A DNA stretch of 16,050 bases from Ophiosphaerella korrae (lineage: Eukaryota > Ascomycota > Dothideomycetes > Pleosporales > Phaeosphaeriaceae). Positions 10,011 through 16,050 of this stretch are shown here, piece by piece. Below the pieces are notes generated by a model. That model saw only the letters and a program-made list of their open reading frames with translations, was not told the DNA's origin and ran no database searches. The stretch is taken from assembly GCA_028456385.1 (NCBI GenBank), contig JALNQF010000710.1:1-16050 (forward strand), in the 5' to 3' direction. Each line of letters starts with the position of its first letter. Positions within the stretch are counted from its first letter, which is position 1. The translations under genes were made by a program, and so were the position numbers.

Positions 10011-10973
10011 ATTAATTATACTTTCTTCTCTTAATAAGTACCTATCTTTGTAATATATAAGCCTCTTATACTTTCTAGCCTTTCTTACTTAGGTATTTTT
10101 GTAAATTGTCTATCTTTCTAGGGCTATAGCCCTACTTTAAGTTTATATTCTTTGTATTTTAGATATTTGTTGTACTTGCATTTATACTATAGTCCTCCTA
10201 GGACGTATTTTTTAGATAGTTTTAGTCTAGGCCTTATTACTACGTAACCTTCTTTTAGGATTATTTCCTATCCTTAGATATCTTATACTAGAATTACTTT
10301 TATATAGTTGTAGCCTTTTCTTCTTATAGGCTATACGCTATTATTTACTTTAGGGTTCCTATATATAATATAATTCTTATCTAAGTATAATATCTATAAT
10401 ACTTTAAAGTATACTAGATATTTTAGGTCTATTATTTTGTTATCTCCTTTTTAGTATTAATCTATTCTAAGTATATCTATTATTAGGATATAGTATACTA
10501 TTAGTATTCTTAGTATATAGGCTTTATTAATCTATTACGTCTTTCTTATAAGGTACTACTATTCTTTCTATATAGGTATACTTCTTACTACAACTATATA
10601 TTACTTTATCTATTCTTAAAATAGTATAAACTTTATTTCTTTAGGATTACGTTCTTTTTAGTCTTTATACGCTTCCTCTATACTTATAACTAGTAAGTAT
10701 TTCTAAATAAACTTCTATTCTTTATTTTGTTCCTCTATATCTATTATTGTATAGCTATTATAACTATATATATCTAGCTAGGTATACTCTATACTTCTTA
10801 TACTAATCTATCTTCTACTTTCTTATAGTCCTTTAGAGTAAGCTATAGTAGTCTCTTTATCTAGTACTAGTCCTTTAGCCTAGATTAATAAGGTCTAGGG
10901 CTCTTCCCCTTCTAAGTCTTTTATTAGTAAGTTTATTATATACGCTGTTTCTTCTATATAATAGGCCTCCTAT

Positions 10974-11144
10974 TGTTAACTATAGGTGCCTATCTTTAAA
11001 AGTTAGTAGAATAAGAGGTAATAGTAAAAGCTTGTATTAGGATCTATAATAACTATAAATAATAGAAGATATTTTGTAACTATCTTGTATTAGCGTTCTA
11101 TAGTTAAAGGATTAAATTGCTAATAGTATCTTAATAATATATAT
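10974..11144 (-). repeat. LTR-like repeat shared by elements A and B
   Basis: This matches the 3' LTR-like repeat at 5658-5826. It begins tgttaac (10974), consistent with a TG LTR end. It lies directly 5' of the A gag-pol and directly 3' of the B accessory gene, so it serves as the 5' LTR of A and the 3' LTR of B. Such sharing is what unequal recombination between LTRs of tandem copies leaves behind. Confidence 0.6.
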
Positions 11145-11179
11145 TACTACTAACTATATACTTAGGCTTCTTAGCTAGC

Positions 11180-11287
11180 TTTATACTTTGTATTTACTAA
11201 GATTGCAAATTATAAATTTATTACGTACTTAGATTTATACTTTATATTTACTAAGATCGCAAATTGCAAATTTATTACGTATCTCTA
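11180..11287. repeat. 54-bp tandem duplication in element B
   Basis: tttatacttt recurs at 11180 and 11234. The two 54-bp units share atttactaagat, gcaaatt and aatttattacgta, and differ by a few transitions. Element A has no such pair at the matching place (about 5830-5990). The duplication lies just inside the 3' LTR-like repeat, upstream of the antisense gene, so it could affect its promoter region. It has since been mutated by RIP. Confidence 0.8.
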
Positions 11288-11305
11288 TTATAGTTAGTTT
11301 TCTAG

Positions 11306-12074
11306 TCTAGCTTATTTCCCTATAGGTTATATACGTTGTTATCGTCTATAGTAGAGCTAATTAGTTTAAAGTAGTTTCCTCTTATTATAGCTATAACACT
11401 ATTCCTCTCTCTAAGTAGGTTCTTGTTTCTCTATCCTAGGCCTAAAGTTATTAGTATAGTTTCTTTGTTTATTTCTAATTCTTTATTATTCTCTATATCT
11501 TTACGTTCTAATTGTAATAAACTCCTTCTTATTACTTGCGTTACTTGTAATAGGGTTAAAATATTTCCTTGCGCCTATTATACTTAGTTAAAGCTTACTT
11601 GTCTTATATCTTTAAAGGATAGTAAACACTATAATAAGTATATCTTAGCTAATATTTAATATAAGTGTACACTATCTAGTATCTCTATTATAGAGTGTAA
11701 GTGTTTAATTATTATATAATCTCTTCTTACTAAGTTATATAGAGTAAGCTATTAACTAAGCTTAAGAGATACTATTATTATAGCTCGTAGAGGCTAAGGC
11801 TAAGCGTAAGCTAACTCTACGTAAGCTAGTAGATCTTTATTCTTACGTTAAGCGTCTTTATTAAATAAAGGCTTATAATAACGCTAAATTGTATAAATAG
11901 TCTTGTGCCTTAGAGGCTAAGATAGATCTTAAGGATATAGTTTAGGCTGCTCTAGCTTCTATTATATTAGACGTTCCTATTACCTTTCTATTTAGCGCTA
12001 GTAGTGTTAGTTTTCTTAGTTCGCCGCAAGGTAGTCTAGAGAGTTTTAACTTTAGTAGTCTTCTAGTTTCTTAG
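11306..12074 (+). pseudogene. Antisense zinc-cluster gene of element B (two exons)
   Basis: Exon 1 is open from 11306 to 11696 apart from RIP-type stops, with a Ser/Leu/Pro-rich start (PRPKVIS matches ARAKVIN in A). A cysteine cluster follows: Cys 11570, Tyr 11579, Cys 11600, Tyr 11630, Tyr 11639, Cys 11666. Read with Tyr as mutated Cys, this is CX2CX6CX9CX2CX8C, within the Zn2Cys6 consensus (CX2CX6CX5-12CX2CX6-8C), with basic TxLKL between Cys 2 and 3. The intron is 11697-11742. Exon 2 (11743-12074) begins in an Ala/Leu/Glu-rich helix, then AKAKRKLTLRKLVDL (basic, possible coiled coil), KDIV and ALASI, and ends LVS-stop at the same place as in A. Conservation of frame, cysteine spacing, intron length and end in two copies argues for a real gene of the element. 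The function is unknown. Confidence 0.7.
11697..11742 (+). other. Predicted 46-nt intron with GTAAGT donor
   Basis: The intron starts gtaagt, the fungal consensus donor, has an actaag branch-like site about 13 nt before the end and finishes tatatag. Its length is typical of filamentous fungi. Splicing it out joins two frames that otherwise differ by +1, and the same 46-nt segment exists in copy A. Confidence 0.65.
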
Positions 12075-15000
12075 AGTAATTAAGATTATCCTCTAGCTTC
12101 TATATTTTCTCTTATAGTTATCCTTTTTTGTCTATACCTATCTATTCTACTAAATAGTAGTTTTTTCTATTATAGAACTAGTATTATAAGATTTCTTTAA
12201 CTTCTTATTCTTCTTATTCTTTATACGTATCTACTTTATATACTAGTAGTTCTACGTTTTATAGTACTTGTTCTAGTAGAGCTATATAGAATATTAGGTG
12301 TATCTTTATCTTGTTTAGTAGCTTTAATTTAAATATAACTAGTGTAACTTCTTTCTTAATTTTGTATAGTCTTATTTTAACGTAGTCTAGTTTTAAACTT
12401 AGTTGTTTACTTTTAATGTTTTTCTATACTAACTATACTTTTTCTCTCTTTCTAAATTAGGGTCCTTCTTTATATTTTTTGTTATAGTACTTTGCTATAC
12501 AATTATATAGGAATTCTATATCCTATCTTAGTTAATTGTATATATTTTTAAGTCTTTTAGTAAAGTTTTCTCTTCTTAGGAACTAAGATATCTAATTTCT
12601 TAGTATCTAGTATATATTAGGCTTAAATCTATAGTTTATAAAAAAAAAGTAATACTTTTATTACTACGTTCTTTACGCTATTATATACTAATTATACTAT
12701 AGGTAGTAGTTATACCTAATTATTCTAGTTATAGTTAAGGTAGTATCTTAAGTACTATTCTACTATCTAATTTATTCGTTCTAACTATCTATCTATTTGT
12801 AAATAATATACTATAGACATCGTATACTATATTCCTAATTACGCTATTATTATTCTCTATAGTTTTAATATAAATTATATATCTCTATCTATAATAATTT
12901 TGTCTAGTAGTCTATATTAACTAATTATAGTTCCTAAGACTTAATATATAGTAGCCTCTATTCTACTTTTCTCTTTATATAGTTTAAACTATAAGTACTT
13001 TATAAGTTTATCTACTATTATTATAATTTTATTATACTTAACTCCTAAGATTAGGTCTTTAGACTTAGGTAGTTTTGTAGTAAAGTCTATTGTAATAACT
13101 CTCTATAGTTATTTTAGTACTTTTACTAGTTATAATATTCTATATAGTACGTATCTATTATATTTATTTCTATAGTATTCTATATAGTCTTATAGTACTT
13201 CTATTACTAATTATCTTACTTTTAGAATATAGTAATCTTGTAGTAGTTTATCTAATATTTTGTTAATACCTTAGTAACTATATACTAGTAATTTATAGAA
13301 TTGTTAAATAAATTCTCTTTAAATTTTCTTTAGAATATATATTCTTCTATAGGCTTATATAAATCCTTCTTAGATTTCTAGTTTCTTTATCTTTTTAGAT
13401 ACTTCTTTTGTTACTTTCTAAATCTATTTATCTAGCTCGCTACTCCCTCTTTTAAGTGTTGTAGCTATTTTAGGTATATTTAGGACTAAATATCCTTCTT
13501 TATTCTTAACTAGAACTATACTAGTAGCGTTTACTTCTTCTTGTAGGTCTAGTCTCCTACTAAAGGCGTCTATAAATTAATTATCTTTCCCTTTTATATA
13601 TATAATTTCTATATTAAATATTAATAGGAACTCCTACTATCTTGTATAGTATTATAATAACTCTTTATTTATTATAAATCTTATAAGGTTTTTATAGTCT
13701 ATATAGACCTTTATCTAATACTTTACTCTTTATAAGTATACTTTCTATTATTTAAATACTTTATAGATTACTAGTATTTCTTTATTATAGATTAAGTAGT
13801 TAAGTTCTACTATTTTTATCTTCTTAGAGAAGTATTTAACTAGGTGTTCCTTTTTAGTCTATAAGTCTTCTTGTATTACTGCTATTCTATAGACTAAATT
13901 AGATGCATCTATTTTTACTATCTCTAGTAGGTCTAGGTTATATATTCTAATAACTAGGTTTTCTAAGAACTTCTTCTTAATCTTATTAAATACTTTTTCG
14001 TATTCTTTTATCTATTTAAATAGTGTATCTTTTTTTATAAGTTTTGTTATTAGATCTATATCTTTAGACTATCTTACTATTAACTTCTTATAAAAGTTAG
14101 CTAGCCTATAAAACTATTATACCTCCTTTAGGTTTTTTAGTATTAGCTATTCGTTAATTAACCTAATCTTTTCTAGGTTAATCTTGATTTTTCCTAGTTT
14201 AATAATAAATCTAAGGAAATCTATTTCCTTTATATAGAATTTGCATTTTCTTATCTTAAGAAATAGTCTATTTTTTACTAGTTTCTTAAGTACTTTATAT
14301 ACGTATTACACGTGTTCTTCCTCCATCTCTAAGAATATAAGGATATCGTCTAAATATGCGAATATAAATACGTCTAGGTACTCTCTTAGTACTATATTAA
14401 TTCTTTCTTAAAATATTACTAGTGTATTTATTAAGCTAAATAGTATAACTAAGTATTTATATAGTTTGTATTATGTTCTAAATACTATTTTCTACTTATC
14501 GCCTTTTTTAATTCTAATCTAGTAGTAGGTGTTCTAGATATCTAACTTTATAAAGATTCTTACTTTTTATAGTCTATCTTATATTTTATCTAATTATCCT
14601 AGTAGGTATTAGTTCTTATTTATAATTGCGTTAGTTTTCTTTAAGTCTACGTAGAGTCTTTTATTACTTATTCTCTTTTTGTCTATAAATATAAGTCTAT
14701 ATACTACTAAGGATTTAGATTCTCTTATCTATCCTTTTTTTATTATATTCTAGATAAATACTTATTTAATTTTAGATTCTTCTTCTATTTTTTAGTAGAC
14801 TAAGCTCTATCCTACGTTTCTACCTTCTTCTAACTCTATTACTAAGTCCTATAGTTAATATTCTAGAAGGTAATCTTCTAGCTCTATAAGCTATTATTCT
14901 TATTTCTTATATTCTTTTAGGAATTTTCCTTTATAAGTACTTATATTAGCTTTTAGTATGTCTTTTCTATTATAACTAATTTTTCCTATTCTCTAATTAA

Positions 15001-15325
15001 TATATAGGTTAGTTATCTATAGCTATAGTATACCTAGTATTATATCTTACTTATTATTAATTATTATTATATCTATAACTATGTTTTTAATTATTATCCC
15101 TTCTAGTTTAAGCGTAGAGAGAACTATTTTAAACCTAATAGGTTCCTAGAGTAGTTTTCTTTTAATTGTACTTAACTATCTAGGGTATTTCTTTATTATA
15201 TAGTTTATTCCTTATATTTCTATAAACTTCTTTAATATAAAGTTTCTTATAGCTCTACTATTAATTATTAATTATACTTCCCTTTCTTAGTATGTACCTA
15301 TTTTTATAATGTATAGGCCTCTTAT
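12046..15325 (-). pseudogene. pol: Element B pol relic (protease to chromodomain)
   Basis: Minus-strand motifs match A one for one: protease N-S-R-A at 15262, RT FAYLDDI at 14362-14342, integrase Asp at 13087-13085, Asp at 12889-12887 and Glu at 12781-12779 (35 residues between the last two), and the end at TAA 12052-12054. The frame is 1 mod 3 down to the integrase Glu. An extra A in a run of nine (12640-12648; A has aaagaaaa) then shifts the chromodomain part to 0 mod 3. TAA/TAG codons are frequent. The 5' end of the element, including Gag, is missing beyond 15325. Confidence 0.88.
12640..12648 (-). other. One-base insertion causing a frameshift in element B pol
   Basis: B has nine A before gtaat where A (about 7384-7391) has aaagaaaa, eight bases. 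Offsets between copies change from 5256 to 5255 between 12781 and 12054, so this run is the likely site. It is the only net indel found between the copies' protease and pol stop at the anchor points checked. Confidence 0.7.
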
Positions 15326-15378
15326 TATTAGATAAGTTATATAATTAGATGCTCGATAGTATATACGTAGAGAGGCGC

Positions 15379-15408
15379 AATAGATTCTAGGTGTACCTAG
15401 AATCTATT
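15379..15408. repeat. Palindrome, 14-bp arms with 2-nt centre
   Basis: Arm aatagattctaggt (15379-15392), centre gt, then the exact reverse complement (15395-15408). It lies about 50 bp inside the LTR-like segment. It could be a protein-binding site or a hairpin in the transcript. It is GC-richer than the surrounding relics and intact. Confidence 0.85.
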
Positions 15409-15675
15409 AATTAGCTCGCTTAAGCTAGTACTGCAATCTAATTAGCTTAGCGCACAGGCGTAACGATTGCTAAGCTGCTAACCCTACTATAGCTAAAAGG
15501 ATTACAGCCTTAACCTTTATAAACAAAGGAATTAAACAAAGAATCTTATATGTAAGGAGATAGACTACGTTAGTACAACTAATACAATAAAGAAACTAGT
15601 ACCTTAATAAAGAGGTGTTAAGGATCTCGCTCGCTGCTATCTTAAGAAACCTAGCTAAGACTACTACATCGTAGA

Positions 15676-15685
15676 TATATAAATA
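15676..15685 (+). promoter_or_regulatory. TATA-like box in the LTR-like segment
   Basis: tatataaata is followed by gagcgcagggctagagatagagaga, a GC-richer start-site-like stretch. In AT-rich DNA a TATA string alone is weak evidence. The support comes from its position near the end of the LTR-like block and the change of composition after it. Confidence 0.4.
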
Positions 15686-15723
15686 GAGCGCAGGGCTAGA
15701 GATAGAGAGAATAATTAATCTAC

Positions 15724-16050
15724 TTAGTTTATACTTATTACTTTTAAGTTATAGGTAACTAACTTAAAAAGGGCTTTTCTAAAAGCCTTAGTATCCCTCT
15801 CTAATAAGGCCCTTATATAGCTATTATAAAAAAGCCTTTTTATTAAATTGCTATAACCTCCTTTAAATCTAATAATTAAGAGTCTTACTACCTTAACTAA
15901 GTTAAGCAAACTAGTATCTACCTATATTAACTTAAGTATTAACTCGAGTATTAACTCGAGTATTAACTCGAGCATTAACTCGAGTATTAACTTAAGTATT
16001 AACTTAAGTATTAACTTAAGTATTAAGCTAAGTATTAAGCTAAGTACTAT
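15724..16050 (-). pseudogene. Partial reading frame with tetrapeptide repeats, one stop
   Basis: The minus-strand frame is open from the window edge (16050) to TAA 15724, except for one TAG at 15922-15924. The upstream part is made of tetrapeptides L-E-L-I, L-K-L-I and L-S-L-I encoded by the 12-bp minisatellite. The downstream 61 codons, which could only start at TTG 15909, are basic and hydrophobic (for example RALLERDTKAFRKALFKL) and resemble no family I recognise. The plus strand is also open across the repeats (I-N-S-S units), so the coding strand is not established. This may be a fragment of a gene beyond the window or simply chance. Confidence 0.25.
15925..16044. repeat. 12-bp minisatellite, ten units
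   Basis: There are ten consecutive units of tattaaNNNNag type. Unit 1 ends cttaag, units 2-5 ctcgag (unit 5 starts with c), units 6-8 cttaag and units 9-10 have gctaag. The block arrangement shows spread by duplication of neighbouring variants. CTCGAG and CTTAAG differ by CG-to-TA, as C-to-T on both strands would produce. The unit is a multiple of three, so any coding frame is preserved. The array stops six bases before the window edge and may continue in altered form. Confidence 0.95.

Larger units (their letters stand above)
6791..10950 (-). pseudogene. gag-pol: Element A gag-pol polyprotein relic
   Basis: A single minus-strand frame (highest base of each codon = 1 mod 3) carries, in order: a Gag-like part (about 10600-10150, possibly from 10950), protease (about 10006), RT (catalytic box 9080-9106), RNase H (about 8653), integrase (7930 to about 7500) and chromodomain (about 6976-6800). 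It ends at TAA 6797-6799 or TAA 6791-6793. The length of about 1385 codons is normal for a chromovirus with fused Gag-Pol. Stops are TAA/TAG at positions expected for Gln, Trp or Arg. No clear CCHC knuckle was found in the Gag part; its Cys-bearing stretch near 10180 does not fit that spacing. Transcription would start in the LTR at 10974-11144. The pol end overlaps the end of the antisense gene. Confidence 0.9.
5658..11144 (-). mobile_element. Element A: near-complete Ty3/Gypsy chromovirus
   Basis: The element is about 5.5 kb, read on the minus strand: 5' LTR-like repeat (about 10974-11144), gag-pol (about 10950 to 6791), an antisense accessory gene (about 5994-6819) and a 3' LTR-like repeat (about 5658-5826). 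The domain order protease-RT-RNase H-integrase-chromodomain identifies Ty3/Gypsy, chromovirus branch. All motifs from about 10600 to 6797 lie in one frame, so A has had point mutation but almost no frame-changing indels. Dozens of TAA/TAG codons make it inactive. The right-hand LTR-like repeat appears to be shared with element B. Confidence 0.85.
1..15325. other. RIP-mutated AT-rich transposon block
   Basis: Nearly the whole window shows the signature of repeat-induced point mutation. TpA is extremely frequent, CpA and TpG are scarce, and TAA/TAG fill every frame. Recognisable retrotransposon motifs carry stops exactly where Gln (CAA/CAG), Trp (TGG) or Arg codons are expected, and Tyr (TAT) where Cys is expected. 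CpG is still present in many places (for example tacgta, gcgc), so simple loss of methylated CpG does not explain the pattern. RIP acts on duplicated DNA in the sexual cycle of Pezizomycotina, so the host is inferred to be such a fungus. I judged dinucleotide contents by eye and did not count them. Confidence 0.9.
10974..15325 (-). mobile_element. Element B: 5'-truncated second copy of the A family
   Basis: Element B is collinear with A at a constant offset of 5256 bp from protease (15262 vs 10006) through RT (14362 vs 9106) to integrase (12781 vs 7525), then 5255 bp after a one-base insertion. It has the same antisense gene and LTR-like end. Homology to A stops at 15324-15325 (A 10068), inside the protease region, where a different and less mutated sequence begins. 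The Gag part is therefore missing. B has fewer TpG than A at matching sites, so it is more heavily mutated. Confidence 0.88.
15326..15732 (+). repeat. LTR-like, weakly mutated insertion at the end of element B
   Basis: The sequence changes character at 15326: CA and TG return (gcgcacaggcg, ctgcaatc, gattgc, tacaac) and GC rises. It starts tattag exactly where homology of B to A ends, as a TGTTAG LTR start with one RIP change would. It contains a palindrome (15379-15408), a TATA-like box (15676-15685) and a purine-rich tract after it (gctagagatagagagaa), the plan of an LTR promoter on the plus strand. A Copia-type or other LTR is likely. No coding partner or second LTR is in the window, so the family is unknown and the right edge is uncertain. 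Confidence 0.45.

Noticed and set aside
10140..10200. CCHC zinc knuckle in the Gag part of element A
   Set aside because: A Cys codon lies here among Tyr and Lys codons, but no choice of Tyr-for-Cys gives CX2CX4HX4C spacing.
11744..11783. Alternative 40-nt intron (gtaagc...tag) in the antisense gene of B
   Set aside because: It would also correct the frame, but the matching place in A reads gagagc, which RIP does not produce from gtaagc. The 46-nt intron has a consensus donor, a RIP-type change in A and equal length in both copies.
15751..15850. Repeated agggctttt/aaaagcc strings as a terminator hairpin
   Set aside because: A 7-bp stem (ggctttt with aaaagcc) exists, but bacterial-type terminators are not expected in a fungal nuclear sequence, and several similar strings nearby suggest a low-complexity pattern.
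15724..15909. A 61-codon open frame on the minus strand as an intact gene
   Set aside because: It needs a TTG start, its frame continues upstream through one TAG into tetrapeptide repeats, it resembles no family I recognise, and the plus strand is also open nearby. It is listed only as a low-confidence partial frame.

Overview
The window looks like an AT-rich, gene-poor compartment of a filamentous ascomycete (Pezizomycotina-type) genome, filled with transposon relics. TpA, TAA and TAG dominate, while CpA and TpG are very scarce. Conserved Gln, Trp, Arg and Cys codons have turned into TAA/TAG and TAT. This is the mark of repeat-induced point mutation (RIP, C-to-T mainly in CpA). No intact protein gene, tRNA, rRNA or CRISPR array is visible. 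Every coding call below is a decayed reading frame recognised from conserved motifs read through the stops.

Layout. (1) 1-425: AT-rich DNA without a recognisable gene, including a patch (about 210-420) that escaped much of the RIP. (2) 430-4420, minus strand: element C, a Ty3/Gypsy relic with a long Gag, a zinc-knuckle-like motif, a protease relic and reverse transcriptase (RT), losing pol homology after RT. (3) 4421-5657: unassigned, heavily mutated, with a 14-bp-arm inverted repeat. (4) 5658-11144, minus strand: element A, an essentially complete Ty3/Gypsy chromovirus. Gag-protease-RT-RNase H-integrase-chromodomain all lie in one frame, between two LTR-like repeats of about 170 bp. (5) 10974-15325, minus strand: element B, a second copy of the same family in tandem, sharing the middle LTR-like repeat and cut off inside the protease region. 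(6) 15326-16050: a less mutated block with LTR-like features (TATA box, palindrome), then a short reading frame and a 12-bp minisatellite running off the window.

The most interesting item is a second gene carried by A and B. Between the end of pol and the 3' LTR lies a reading frame on the opposite (plus) strand, kept in frame in both copies. It has a Ser/Thr/Pro-rich start, a six-cysteine cluster spaced like a Zn2Cys6 domain (three Cys remain in B; the other positions are Tyr, as C-to-T mutation predicts), a 46-nt intron with a GTAAGT donor in B, and a basic helical second exon. It ends tail-to-tail with gag-pol, overlapping it by about 25 bp. The element thus appears to be 5'LTR - gag-pol(sense) - zinc-cluster gene(antisense) - 3'LTR.

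A and B stay at a constant offset of 5256 bp from protease to integrase. One extra A in a poly-A run of B shifts the frame before the chromodomain. B is more heavily mutated than A on the pol coding strand.
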